Shown one piece after another: positions 40,149 through 52,541 of a stretch of 64,000 bases of DNA. The notes beneath the pieces are model-generated. The model saw nothing but the letters and a program-made list of their open reading frames with translations, was not told the DNA's origin and did no database searches. The position numbers were made by a program, and so were the translations under genes. This DNA is from Pithys albifrons albifrons (lineage: Eukaryota > Chordata > Aves > Passeriformes > Thamnophilidae): positions 19,549,066 to 19,613,065 of the forward strand of contig NC_092467.1 in NCBI RefSeq assembly GCF_047495875.1, read 5' to 3'. Position 1 is the stretch's first letter. Each line of letters starts with the position of its first letter.

Positions 40149-40560
40149 TGTATTAAGAGGCCTATTCCAATTGCTGGCAAATACTACTTTATTAACAACT
40201 AAATAACTACAAGCAAACTCAGAGACCTAAGAATTCCAGAAGACTCAGGAGCCCAAGGAGCCCAAGCAAACAAGCCCTAGGGAACCCCCTTAACAGAAGG
40301 CTTAACTCTTTATATTTTTTGTCCACGTGCACATATATATCACTTTTAATTGGCTAAAAATCTTTTCCATGTGCTTTCACTCAAGTCCTGAGAGGTGGCT
40401 GATATCTCTGTCTGGGTTAGCAGCTCTCAAGCTTTGTGCTTGGCAAATATCAAAACATATCTTGTTAAGGGTTTGTTTTAAATCCTTGAGTCTTGCAAGG
40501 GCGAAAATTCCCCCAGAATTTATGAACTGAATTTTTTATATCTACCCTTATGTTATCACA
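40149..40560 (-). mobile_element. Solo LTR of an endogenous retrovirus, copy B
   Basis: Related to copy A at 21029: the first ~320 bp correspond almost word for word, starting TGTAT and including an AATAAA signal on the minus strand (complement at 40188-40193). Upstream on the minus strand are a TATAAAGAG-type TATA box (complement near 40311) and a CCAAT box (complement at 40349-40353). The U5 is short and ends CA at 40149. The U3 probably begins with TG at the complement of 40559-40560, giving about 412 bp, but clear similarity to copy A stops near 40470. No target-site duplication is obvious. No retroviral genes adjoin it, so it is a solo LTR. Confidence 0.6.
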
Positions 40561-41296
40561 AGATTTTAATTTTGTGGATTAATGAGTTTGAAGCATGACA
40601 GGTTGTTCAGACAAAAAAACCCAGAACAAACTCAGACTAGTTTTCTGTGGCCTCACTTTGATGGGTAAGCTCATGTTGAACACACTCTGCCATCCCATGG
40701 GGCTCAGTCAGTGTTACTCTGTGCACTCTGCAGCGCTGCCCAAATGGCCCCGTCACAGAGAGGCCCTCGTGGCAAAGCTCACAGGAGTCCTGGAGGCTTG
40801 GGGGTTATCTCAAGATCACATGGCCTGGGGCTTAGAGCCTGCAAAGGCACTGAGCAGGTAGATGTAAGAGTTCAGTTGTAGGGTCAAGGCTAACTCAGTA
40901 CAAGTGTAATAGAGTATATCAAAAAGTAAGAGGAAATTAGGAAAGTGACAATGTGGTTGTAATTTATAGGAACGTGGGCCTGTACAGACAACTTACTGTA
41001 CAATTTGAGGGTTATGAGAGGAAGTTATCAAAAGGCAGCCTTTTTATTTAGTTCCTCAGTAAATTTGTTTCAATTACACATGAGTAAAAAAGAATCACTT
41101 ATTTTTTGTTCATGATTTTATTCCTAATTTCTACTGCCATTTTCATAGTGACTTTCTTCATCTCACTTGTCTTTATTTTGACATTATTTACCTCTTGATG
41201 GTAGTGCATGTGAGAGATTATGACATTGTTACAGTATTTACCTTTGCTTACTATTCTCATCATACTGCTTTGAGTGACTTGGATCTGGGCACTTTA
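40561..41296. other. Gene-free stretch with a GC-richer patch
   Basis: A GC-richer patch at about 40670-40860 is crossed by an 88-codon plus frame (40595-40861) with no recognisable domain. The rest is AT-rich unique sequence. Confidence 0.5.
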
Positions 41297-41580
41297 TAGA
41301 ATTGTAGAATGGTTGGGGTTGGAAAGGGCCTGAAGGATTACCTAATTCCAACCCCCTGACATGAGCAGGGATACCTCCCGCTAGAAGCACCTTCCACTTT
41401 CTTGGTGACGTTTGATTATTTTTTGGTGACTTGCTGAGGCTGTAGACTGAGGTCTATGTGAACAAAGTATAGCCCATAAGTACTGGCTTTCAGATTCACT
41501 ATTAGTGAAGAATTTTTCCCTTCATTTTAAGAGAAGTAGAAAGGGGGTCAAAGCAGAAACCATCTCTGTTCTCATGTTTT
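41297..41580 (-). mobile_element. CR1 LINE, 5'-truncated 3' end (minus orientation)
   Basis: The plus strand shows the reverse complement of the CR1 3' end: AGAATGGTTGGGGTTGGAAA at 41307-41326, then AATTCCAACCCCCTGACATG at 41344-41363, followed by GAGCAGGGATACCTCCCGCT at 41363-41382. These match the diagnostic AGAATGGTTTGGGTTGGAAGGGACCT...CCAACCCCCCTGCCATGGGCAGGGACACCT order seen across bird genomes. About 110 bp further, GTGAAGAATTTTTCCC at 41507-41522 corresponds to the GTAAAGAATTTCTTCC segment at the expected spacing, so a diverged copy continues to roughly 41580. The typical ATTCTATG tail repeats are reduced to the TAGAATTGTAGAATGG stretch. It is truncated and lacks any open reverse-transcriptase frame. 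This is the best taxonomic marker in the window, pointing to a bird or other sauropsid. Confidence 0.85.
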
Positions 41581-42239
41581 TCCTCCCTACCTCCAAAACA
41601 CCCCAAGCCAACACTGGGCTGCCCAACTATAATTAAATTCTTGATCCAGAAAGCTACATTAAATTGTTCTCTGTAGTAACAGCAGACTGGCCTCTTTCAT
41701 TTATCAGAAGATCCTTAAAATAAGGAATTGCAGCTCTTCTGTCAGAAAGCTTCCTCTGTTTTCATGAGCTTCTACAGCAAATGTGTATTATAGTAATCCA
41801 TAAACTGTAAGTATCCACTTGTGGGCCATTATATTGTTTGCTCTTCTTCACAAATGCCATAAATGGGTGTACACTTTGATAGGTTTAAGTGACAAAAAAT
41901 ATTTTTGTAGGGTGCAATACAGCGACATCATTGTAATTACACTTGTCTAAGATTAGGCCAAAGGCATCAGAGAATTTATGTCTTGTGTTTTGCATCTCTT
42001 TCCAAGTTATTTTATTAACATAGGGTGTCTTTAATTATGCAGAACTGCAAACTGCATTATTGATATTCTATAAACATTAACTACTAGTGTCTCTAATGAA
42101 GCAGGAAGAAAACATGCTTTCTTGTTATTTGTCAGGACTTGCAAAGCACTAAGTATTTCAAATGCTATCTTTACACTGGCTAAAGTAGAAGAGGTCTGAG
42201 ATGTACGACCTCCCAGCTCAGTATTTATACTTGGCAATA
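41581..42239. other. Gene-free AT-rich stretch
   Basis: Unique sequence, no gene or repeat recognised. The first ~100 bp could be further diverged CR1. Confidence 0.5.
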
Positions 42240-42308
42240 TACATACACACACAGAGACACATGGATAAACATTTATCTCTCTCCACACATATGCACATAC
42301 TTACACAC

Positions 42309-42348
<40 letters not shown>

Positions 42349-42380
42349 CTATATATATCTATATCTGTACATACACATAT
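42240..42380. repeat. (CA)n/(TA)n compound microsatellite
   Basis: ACAC-rich dinucleotides pass into an uninterrupted AT-dinucleotide run between about 42325 and 42348, flanked by TATG and TATC variants, then back to ACAC. An 89-codon frame through it translates to alternating Tyr/Ile/Met and is an artefact of the repeat. Confidence 0.95.
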
Positions 42381-45300
42381 GGTGATTTCTTAAGTGGATT
42401 TAATTCCCATCAGTGGGTGCTACATATTTTAATCTTCAAAATCTTTAACTGTGCTTTTTTGCATTTGTAATGCCATAATAGACGGAGAGCAGAAGGATAA
42501 GAACCCAGATTATGGTGGGTACTGTGAAATAATTGCTAATGCAAATATGTCAGAGAGAAAACAGTGATTTACCCAATTGAATTCACAATTCCAAGCCATT
42601 TTCTCTGTGATGGATTCAAATATATTCAGAGTGCCTGCATTCAGATGTTCAGATCTAACTCATGTAGTAAGAGTGTAGTCATAGTCTGTATAGGGAAGAG
42701 TTGGAGAAGCCATATAAGAGACTCTTCTATCTTCCCAAATAAACAAAAGCAGATGTTGTATCCTAGCTGAATGAATTGGATGGTTTGCTTAGTTAAACTG
42801 ACATTGTAAGAAGACACATTGAGCCCCAAACTTCTGGCAGAAGGAGTGAATATTACCAAGACTAGATAGTTTCAGAACTGCTTCCCAGTTGTAATTTCTC
42901 ACCCTGCTTATTAATTTAATATCTATTAATGAGTTTAAAACTTGGCTAAGAAGTCAGAAAAGACTTCTAAACAATTTCTGGAGGTAACTTACAGTTGGAC
43001 TTCCAGTCCCATTCATTACTCAAACTTAGATGTGTTCAGAGTTGTCCAAGGGCACAACTGGGAATCAGTTTTGGTATTCTGATCATCTTTGAAAATTAAA
43101 ATAATTTTCTTAAGAAAAAAGATTTCTGCAGTAATAATGAACTCTGGCAGAATACTGTGGCCCATGTCTCTCTTAAACATTAATGTTGGCATCTTAAGAT
43201 CTGAAATTGTCATCTATCTTCTAAAAAAATTTGGGAAAAACCCCAAATCCAATACACACAGAATGAACATGGACAGACACTTTAAGCTAAGTAGTAATGC
43301 ACTTTGAAAGTTGTCTGCTGGTTTTTGTCTTTGGAAAAAATACACTTTGGGCTTTTTTGGAGTTTGAACTTAATATTGTGCCAATGTGCAGTTAAAAATA
43401 CTGCAGAACACAGGAGGTGAAAATTTATAAGGAGTTTGACTAATAAGAAGCAAATTCTCTTCATCTTTGTTGTATTACCACTGCTGGGCAAGGACAGTAT
43501 TTCTCACTGGTATGTCTGGATCTTACCTCTGTGGGTCAGTTCTGGCACTGTGCGTGAAACAACTTTCTCTCTTTGAATCTGCTGTATCTTTTTGATTTCT
43601 CTATGAAAAGCCTCAGTTTAACTGATGAGTGACTAATTGCTGAGACTTCCTGCAAGTGTAACAGTGCACTGTCGCAGTTAGTAACACAATAAGCTGAATG
43701 CTGATCATCAACCAGCAGTAGAGGTGAAGATAGGAATATACTCACATGGAAAGACCTATAAAGCTATGGACAGAAAAGAGGTTTTTAAGATGAATATGAT
43801 ATGGGCAGAAGAACAAACATACATAAACAAGCCACAAGCACGTGGAAAGTTTTTAACAATCAGATGTGTAACAGTCTGAAGTACAACAGTGTAGGTAAGA
43901 ATTTTAACTGCTTTCAAGAAGGAGCAAGGGAGGAATTTTATGGAAGGGATTAGATGATGTAACTACAGGGAGAAAGACCTAGAAGGTTGTTTTGCCATAC
44001 TTCATGTGTTACAGTAACTTTTTAAATTGTTTTTACAAGTGTTGTTGAAGCTCAAGGATTGTGAAAATGGAACATGAAGTTAAGAGGGAGAGCAAGCAGA
44101 ACATGTTAGTTGTGGAAGGATACTAAAGATGCTGGTGAAACAGGACAAATATCCCAGTTCTATAAAACATACTGTTAAGAAATGAGATTTAACAGGCCTT
44201 TGGTTTGTTGAGAATGGCAGTCATATAATAGCCAAGCGTCATCTTGTAGATGAATGAAAGCTTTTCATTGGAATGGGCAGAGATTATAAGGCTTTTTTTA
44301 AACATTTCTTCACAGTGATGAATTTAGTTAATTATGGTGTTTGATCACATGTACTTTTTCATTATTTGTGAAATTAACTTTTGTCAGGATGCTGGTGCAA
44401 AAGGCTGCAGGTCTCAAATTGATATGATAGTGTTAACTATTACAATTTTTTAAAAAAGGGAAAGACAGAATACCAAAAAAGAAGCTAAAAACAACTTGAT
44501 TGACTACATTGCATGTAGAAGTACAGTAAAATTAAGAATTTTTTAAATTTAAGATCTATTTTGACAAAATTAGTTTTTAAAAAGTAGGTGGCTGTAGTAA
44601 CAGATACAGACCATTATCCTGGTGTGTAAGTGTAAATGCCAACATTAGTGTGATCAGCATTAGTGTGATAATATTGTTTAGCTAAGGTGACACATGTTAA
44701 GGCCATATAGCAGGGGCTTAATTGAAGCATTTATATTCTTAGATTCTAAGATTCTGATTAAAGCTTGGACACAGTAGGAAAACTGAAAGTGCCTTTGAAG
44801 AGAAATCTCCTTAGAACCTGTTACTAATCAATAGAGGAAGTTGTATGAAGATCCTACACTCATTTAATGATCTCAAAATCTAAGGGAAAACTAGAGAAGT
44901 TTGCTCTCTTTGTTCCTACATATTGTGACAGAAAGATCTTTGGGAGGTATACAGCTCATTTTCCTCTGGAATGATCTTAAAAATAAGCTAGATGTGGTGC
45001 TATCAGCTGTATTCCCCGGAAGAAAAAGAAACATAGGGAAGGTATCAGCCCATAATTGTGTTGAACAACCTCTGAGACATTACCTTAGGGCAAATTGTGT
45101 CTTAAAATTTTAATATACTTGCATTTGGGGCATGGTTAAAATAGTCTTACCTGTGCCTTGCTCATGCAACATTTTGATTCTATTTTCTGACTATGTTGAA
45201 ATTCATTTTGAAATCTAGATATGTTGCTTTTATTTCATATCTGTCAAATGGGACAGGGTAAGAGAACATGTGTGATCACAGTTGTTAAGGGTGGTGCCTC

Positions 45301-46901
45301 TTGGACAGAGATCAGTGTGGATGTTTAGATGATTCCCACTGGCTTCACCTGAAGGAATCTGAAAATTAATTGCCAGTAAACTGACTGCAACTTCAAAAAT
45401 ATTTAAAATAGCCTGAATAGGCATATTGGAGGGTTGACATCTATGGATGCCATTTAAAGTCAGAATGAAAGTAAGCTTTAAATAAAATTTAAAATCCTCA
45501 CCTAAAGTAGTTTCTTATACTACTGGTTTAATTGAGATGTGGGGGTTCACCCTCAACTTTTCATGTCTGACTTTGTGTATTGAGAATAGATGTAACAAAA
45601 TACTGGCATAACTGAATAATGTAACTATTGTGTGGCACTGACTGATGGGCTGGCTCTTCCTGCCCTGTGTCTCCCACAAACCAGGGGCCAAGAGTCAGTT
45701 AAAATGAAGGGTTTGTTCCCATGAAAATAAATGCTGTCAATATCCACAGTTCTTTGGCTCTGGAGCTTTTCAACGGAAACTAAGAAAGAAGCACAAAAAC
45801 TGGATCAAGAGCCTGCAGTCTGTCAATGAACTGCTGAGGAATGCAACAAGACAACATAATCAAATCTCATGTGTCTTTGCAATGACATACCAAGCCTGCA
45901 GAACTCAAAATGGCTTAGCTTGCTGAAAGCCATGGCCAAAACATGTTTTCTCTTAGCTGTAAATATTTGGAAGATTTTAAAACTAATTTTTTAAATTAAA
46001 TTCCCTGTTATCCAGAAAAAAAAAAAGACTTCTGTGACTGAAATATTTTTAGTGGTACAGAGTTTGAACTCAACCAAGATGTCATCTTGAATTTCATACC
46101 AGTGCCTGAATCTGTGAGAAAGATATGACACCTATGCTACATCAATTAAAACTCAAGTTCCCTGTTTCTGGTTTCTAAAAAAACTTCTGAGAAGTCCATT
46201 AAAAAGATTTGCAGTATTGCATACTTCCAGTGTAGTGTCACATACTGAATGTGTTAGAGAAAAGACAGTCTGGCTAGTAAATTAGATGTAATAACAGCAA
46301 ATCTGAAATACACTAGTTATTATGTTTATTATATAGTCAGATTACACATCCTAGTTCCTGGTTTTCTTCTTTGGTCTGTTCAGCATGTTGTCTCAAGGAA
46401 ACTGTTTGATTACATACTTCTGCTGTATATTTTACTCTCTGGAGGTGTACATATTAAAATGTTTTTCTCATACTTTCTAGTGCTGCATTTTCAGTTCGTT
46501 TTATCCCTCTTGCATGCCAGAAGTACTTCTATAATTGCCATATCACAGTGTATGCTTTTATGTAGACTGACTAATTGGTAAATGATGCTTTTTCTGCTAC
46601 TGTTTGTTCTCTGTAGTGTCGTTTATGCCATTCAGTATTTGGTTGTATATGGTATTAACAGTACTTTCTGGAAGTTTAAAAGTAATGACTTGCTGATTGT
46701 CCTTCAGAAAACAGTTTCCAAAGTAATATTTTTTCTTCCATAAGCCTGTGTTACTACACTAATTACTAAATTAATTTTTTTGTCTATACCAAAAGTGTAC
46801 ATATACATTGAGCCTTCATAAATATTGTGTTACATTCATTTAATATATTGCAAAAATATACCTAAAGGACAATAATAACACTTTATTTGTTTGTTTTTCA
46901 G
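42381..46901. other. Gene-free AT-rich stretch
   Basis: No gene supported. It contains an isolated octamer ATGCAAAT (42539-42546) and a short tandem duplication at 44643-44669. Frames of up to 72 codons show no domains. Confidence 0.55.
44643..44669. repeat. 15-bp-period tandem duplication
   Basis: CATTAGTGTGAT occurs at 44643-44654 and again at 44658-44669 with a three-base spacer, a small tandem duplication. No further copies are seen. Confidence 0.8.
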
Positions 46902-47072
46902 TTAAGAAAGATGTTTTGTTTTTGCATAATCTTCTGCAGATGTGCCCATGGTAAATACCCATTGCTGACATTCTTTGAAAATGGCCAGAACTATATATTT
47001 AGATATACATCAGACAGATTTAAATTACAGAATGGTATTTTTCATAACTTCTTGCGTCTTCTTCTGAATATG
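46902..47072 (+). CDS. Candidate symmetric coding exon, unknown protein
   Basis: A 171-bp stretch (exactly 57 codons, phase 0 to 0) is fully open. It is preceded by a strong acceptor, a T-rich tract ending TTTGTTTTTCAG at 46890-46901, and followed by a near-consensus donor, ATG|GTAAGTA at 47073. A second acceptor-like TTCTGCAG at 46932-46939 would give a shorter 133-bp exon. The peptide starts hydrophobic and Cys/Phe-rich and continues with a mixed segment (HGKYPLLTFFENGQNYIF). It could be an internal exon of a gene whose other exons lie outside the window, a cryptic or lncRNA exon, or chance. I do not recognise the family, and no neighbouring exon with compatible signals was identified. Confidence 0.22.
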
Positions 47073-50000
47073 GTAAGTAAAGTTTTCATTTCAGAGACAG
47101 GAATCTCTGATTTCTGCTAATCCCACAACTTTACCACATTCCAAGCCTGCAGCAGAACCACAAACAGGGATTCATTTGCTCATAGCTTGAAGGGGAGGCC
47201 CCAAGTGAAATGATTCTCTTTCTCAGTTTTTCCTTTGCATTCCCTGGGAAATGTCATACAAGCTGTCTGGAATTGGTTACTGAAGGAGATAGTCTTTTAA
47301 GCAATTTCTCATCAGCCTTTCTGTTCTATAGGGAAATAAAATGGAATTTTGCTAAATAGTCAGTCAAAATTCAAGGCAGATATTGATATGATTCTTAATA
47401 ACAAACAAATATCAAATGATCATGAAAATCATTACTGGGTCTCTGTGCCTGCAACATTAATAAGAAGGATTTTTTCCTTCAAGTTTTTATCTGTAAAATA
47501 TAAACAGATTTGTAAGTATTTACAGGATCGAAACTGAATATGGTTGTGCTGTTGTAACCTATTGGTATTTCTACACATTGTGGTACTAGAGGGGTATTTG
47601 GAGGCATGATTTTAGGTGACTGTATGTATCTGTTTTTTCTGTCATTTATCAGCTTGGTGGTTGGGTTTTTTGGTTTTTTTTTTGTTTGTGATTTTTTAAT
47701 GTCAATAGAGTGTTTAGTTTATTGAGATTTCATTGATATTAAGAAATTAACGTATTTAGACCATGATTAAGTACAGCATTTGTATTGCTAAAACAGCCCA
47801 GCTGTTTATGTGAGCAAACATGACAGGAACATAAACTCTTCCAGGAAGAGGTTCATGCAGCTGTAGTTCCTCTTCATTTAGAAAGGTAAAAGGCATAGTA
47901 ATAAGATGGACAGGTGCAGGCATTTAACTGTAGGGAAGAATAAAAGTGTCCCCAGGCTGTGTGCTGAAAGGGAGCAACACAGGGCAGGGGCTGACTGTCC
48001 AGGTAATTGAGAAAGCAGTGTTTGAGTGACAGGTAGGTGGTAATGACAATGAAACTCACCCCAAAATGTTGAGAGGCTGTTCCTTGTGCTGGTCTGCTCT
48101 GTTACAGGTGTTTGAAGGAAGAGATGAAACCTTGGAATTTACCGTGGGAGTAATAGTAAATAATAGAGGAGTGTGCATTTGTTGAGGATGTAAAACTGCA
48201 CAGGTGAAGAATTGAATAGGAGGTGGTGTACAGAGGACAACCAACTTCGGTTAGGCCAAGGTAGAGGGGGACAATGATTTAGACCTAGACCCAGAAATAA
48301 TTAACTGTGCCTCAGTTGATGAGCATTTGCCTTTTCTGTGATGCTGCAAATGTAGGCACGAATGCCCAAGATAGTGATTCCTTGATATATCTAAGCTGGT
48401 TTTGTGGAAACCTTTGGGCTAGCTCCCTGCATTCTTCTATGCTGGGCCCTCATCTACCTGTGACCCTAAAGAGGGCAGTTCAGAGACCCTGGAGTTGATC
48501 CATCCATGGGATCAGCCTTACAAAGTCGAGTGTGTCCTGATGTTGTACCAGCTCTGCCACCAAACTGCTCTCTGGAGGCTGGGGGAACAGTGCCTATGCC
48601 TGTAACCTTGAGTAACCCAGAAATTCATCAGTATCAAGATCAGTAGCCTATAACCTCACATTTAAACTTTTAAGATATTTTATGATTTAAAAAAAAATAC
48701 AGGTTATATATTTGGAAATTTTTGAAACACCAAATCTGTGTTTACCTGAGCAATGAGGCCTCAGCACAAGCATCTCTTATTTCACTTATTTGTTTTGTTC
48801 AACCCCTCATGAAAAGAGCCTTAATATTTGACTAAACATTACAGTATGTTTATGTCCTTCAGCATTCCCTCCATGTAGCAGTCAGTCATTTTGTCTTGGG
48901 CAGTGCCTGTGGAAGGCAGCTGAGTTCTCTGTCTTACCATGAACGCAAATGTCCTTTCTTAGAGCTCCCTCTGGGAATGTGCACACTAATATCACAGCAC
49001 CAACTTGCCTGAAGTCACAGACCTTTACAATCACTGCCTGTGGGGATAGAGGAGACAGTGAGGGTATCCTGACAAATACTGTGCTAGCCTCATGTCATTA
49101 TACTTTCACAGGACAAGTGTGGCACGAAGGATTACGGAGTCAATGGCTAGTTCCTCTTTAAATATCAAATGTATTTAGAGTGAGTCCCATGATGATGGGA
49201 ATCAATCACCTGCTAATGCTTTAACTGGTTACGCTGGCACATAGAAATATGTAGTCATAGAAATAGTGTATAAAACAAAAGTAACATTTAAAATAAAATA
49301 AAAGTTACGTGTTAAGGAAGCATTAAATAGACATGAGAAGCAATATAGACACATAGTGAAATATTTTAATAGTTACAGTACAAGGTATAGGCTTATTTTC
49401 TTAATAATCAAAGCATTTAAAGAGTGAAATACTGTCCCTTTTTAGGGACTATGCGTATTCTGTTGTGAATTGCAAGGCATTATTCATACCTAGTTAGTAT
49501 AATGTTTTTCTGATTTGCAAGTATGACAGCTCAGGTTCGTAATGCTACTTCAGGCTGGTGTCTTCACATCAAGTGATTTGCCAGAGAGAAGTTGGCAGCT
49601 GATGCTGTTTTGCTTTTATGGATTTCATCAGATACTCATACATTCATTAGGGTTTTTGTGGTTATGTTTTCATTATATTCTTAGTCCCATTCAACATGCT
49701 TTTTGCTCATACAAACAACAATGCCATAAAGCAAATGTTCATCAGTATAGTCTGAGACCTTTTTTTTTTGTTCAGAATATGTTTGTAAATAATTACAAGT
49801 TTTCTTTGAGAGAAGAATCTACTCACTGATGTTTTGCAAAAAAGGACAAAGTCAGACCATGCTACCTGTTTACAGTAAATAGTACTTATCAATACCTAGG
49901 TGTTTTTTTTCAGAAGTGAGTTCAAGTATTCCCTGAATTTCTCAGGAACAAGTATACAGGAATAAAGCTTAAGCAATTGTGTTCTGAGGAAAGCATCTCA

Positions 50001-52501
50001 ATTTATAAAAAGTAGCAGCTTACAAATTTACTATGCAAGAAATGATGTATGTTAAATTTTATTTTTCCTCAGGCATATTTTGAAATTTACAGAGTTTGGA
50101 AGCTTAAGAAAATACTTGACATATGTTTCAAAATGGGCTGGATTTTTTGCCTGTATATAGTTCTGTTTATTTGTCTCATGGCAAGAAAAATCTTTTACTC
50201 AATAGAGTTAGAATTAGGCCATAATGTATTTTAGAATCAGTATATCTCTTTTTCAGGAGTCTGTCCTTAAATCTCTATTTTGCACTTTCCTGTGCTCCAG
50301 TCACTGCGGCTGTAATGAGTAAATGCTGTAGCTTTCAGTTCTTACCTCTGGGACAAATAATAAGAAAACTCTTGAACAGATGGAGTGGGCTTTCTCATAC
50401 ATGTTATCCATTAATGTCAAACAACAAGCTATAGAAAATGTTTCTATTACACAGGTGAAAAGAAGATAATAATATCACCTGTTTTCAATAGTACCTACAT
50501 TCACACAAGTTTAAATTTCACTTTGTCCTTGTGCCTTAGGTTACCTATTGGCTCTTACCTAGACCATAAAAGGTTCTGAGCCCATGGGAAATTTTAGGCA
50601 CAATGACTTAAAAGGAATTTAGACCATGTGACTATAGGCCTATCTATATTATATACTTACTGGAGACCCAATATTCTCCTTCCCTACAATTCTGAGGAGG
50701 CAGTATGTCTTGTTTTGTGAGATGAAATTAGCATTTGACAGCATTAAGGTCTTGATCCTACATAACCACTGATAAAACTTAGGGCAGTGAAAGGTTTCCA
50801 GTTTAACTTGGCCATTGTCGATCAGAGCAATAGGACGTTGGGTTATTCAGTGCCACTTCTTGTCCTTTTGACACCTGTGCATGTAGTTTATAGCTGACTT
50901 GATTTTAGTGTTCAATTAGTAGCTAGACAATTTAGCTTTCAAGAATATGGATTCAAAGTATCACTGTTTCAGTATCTCTAGAATTTAATAACAGGCACTT
51001 TTATTAAGCAGTTTATTCTGCATCTCTGAGCATTTTCCTTGTGTTTATTTTACACTTACAAATTTGGAAAGATGAAAATACTTTAACAGTCTTGTAGTTA
51101 GATTATAGTCAAATATACTGTCCTTTGACAAGCTTTCTGACTGAGATGAAGCAATACCCAGGTTCATTACCACAAAGCTTCTTAATGTTAACTAATATGA
51201 TGAGATTCAGTAATTCTGGTGGTGATTAGATAGAGCAGGAATTGCAATTAAAGGGTATACTTAAAAGCACTTGAGAACAAATCCACTTGGACTTCTCATT
51301 TTGCATTTTGGAACACTTTCCAATATGAAGGGACCTCTTAATCTAAAGGAATTGTGATCCAGTTTTCAACATATCAATTTGATGGATAGACTCTGAGTGC
51401 ACTATGTATTACTGCACTGGGTAAATTTGCAAGAGCCAGGGTTAATGAAACTGCATGGGTTTCCAATCTGTCAAAACGATCTGCCTGAGAGCCTGGCTTA
51501 TGCCTTTGTTCTTAATGAATGCCACAACAAAAAGCATTCCTGTGGGATTTTTTTTTTTGACTGAACATGTTTACCAGTTAGTTAACATGAAAAGACCTTC
51601 CTGCTTTCTTGTGGTATTTACTGGTAGGGGTCTTTTCCATAGCGTGTACTTATTCATGAAACTTTGCTTGGAAAATCCTGAAGAAAAAGATACCAGGGGA
51701 AAAAAAAAGCACCATTTTTTAGTGGTTGCTACATAGCTACAGATGTAAATAATATATGCCCTTCTTTTGGAAATTCCATAAGACAGAACTTTCTTGTGTT
51801 ACAAAATGGAATGTGAGACTCAGAGACAGAATACATTGGAGTAGGAAGACAAACTGAGAAGCTCAGAGCATAAGAACAAAAATAACCACTCTTCCTAAAG
51901 TTCAGACTAGTCTCTCTGTATATGGTTGATATGGTGGTTATTATTATTAAATATTTATAGACTGATAAAAAAACATAGGGGAAATATGTTGAAAAAAAAA
52001 GAAGGGTTTTTTTCCTGTTTCCTCTCAGTCTGTTCCTTCCTTGTGTTGATAAAGTTGTTAAAACCTGGTTGATATTTTTTACTACTATTGTTATTTACCA
52101 TTAGATAACTTTTGATTGTAATTATATTTTTGGGAAACTTCTGTGTATGGCACAGGCTATCACAGTACCTTGCAAAGAATTTTGTTCTTGTAGGGTAGGA
52201 TATTGAACCTTCAGAGGAAATGATTTCTGAACCTGCAAAACTCATAAACTACAGAGCTGTTCTGTCCCATAGAAGATAAACTGGATTCACTGGAGGACTC
52301 TTGCCAATATTTCTATTTTTTAACTGATATGGATTTCTAAAAAGGTGGGGTTTTCAGTGTTTGAGATAATTTTATCATTGCTAAATTCCAGAACATCTCA
52401 GTAAAGAAAGTAACTCAAAAAAGTTGTTAAAATAATGAAATACTGTCCTTGTAGTCAAAGTACTGACTAAAAGTTCATCCAAGTTGTTGAAGTGATTGCA
52501 A
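47073..52501. other. Gene-free stretch
   Basis: No supportable gene. The interval 47930-48600 is GC-richer but stop-rich in all frames. A T-rich acceptor-like run (ending CCTCAG at about 50072) precedes a 61-codon frame (50049-50234) with a hydrophobic core, but no donor follows it, so I do not call an exon. Confidence 0.5.
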
Positions 52502-52541
52502 AGGTGTTGCAAAGGTATTGCCATTTCTTCTTTGCAATACC
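52502..52541. other. Small repeat and hairpin
   Basis: The word TTGCAAAGGT is repeated in tandem from about 52497 to 52517. GGTATTGC (52514-52521) pairs exactly with GCAATACC (52534-52541) around a 12-nt loop. The stem is short and probably incidental. Confidence 0.5.

Noticed and set aside
21029..40560. A single provirus bounded by LTR copies A and B
   Set aside because: The 19 kb between them is much longer than a typical provirus and carries no gag, pol or env signal. The LTRs have also diverged and differ in U3.
42201..42470. 89-codon plus frame
   Set aside because: It is a translation of the (CA)n/(TA)n microsatellite, giving alternating Tyr/Ile.
44725..44760. AGATTCTA/AGATTCTG words resembling a CR1 tail
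   Set aside because: Only two units and no adjoining CR1 3' body.
50049..50234. Hydrophobic 61-codon frame behind an acceptor-like site
   Set aside because: There is no donor or polyadenylation signal at its end, and the peptide is typical of translated AT-rich DNA.
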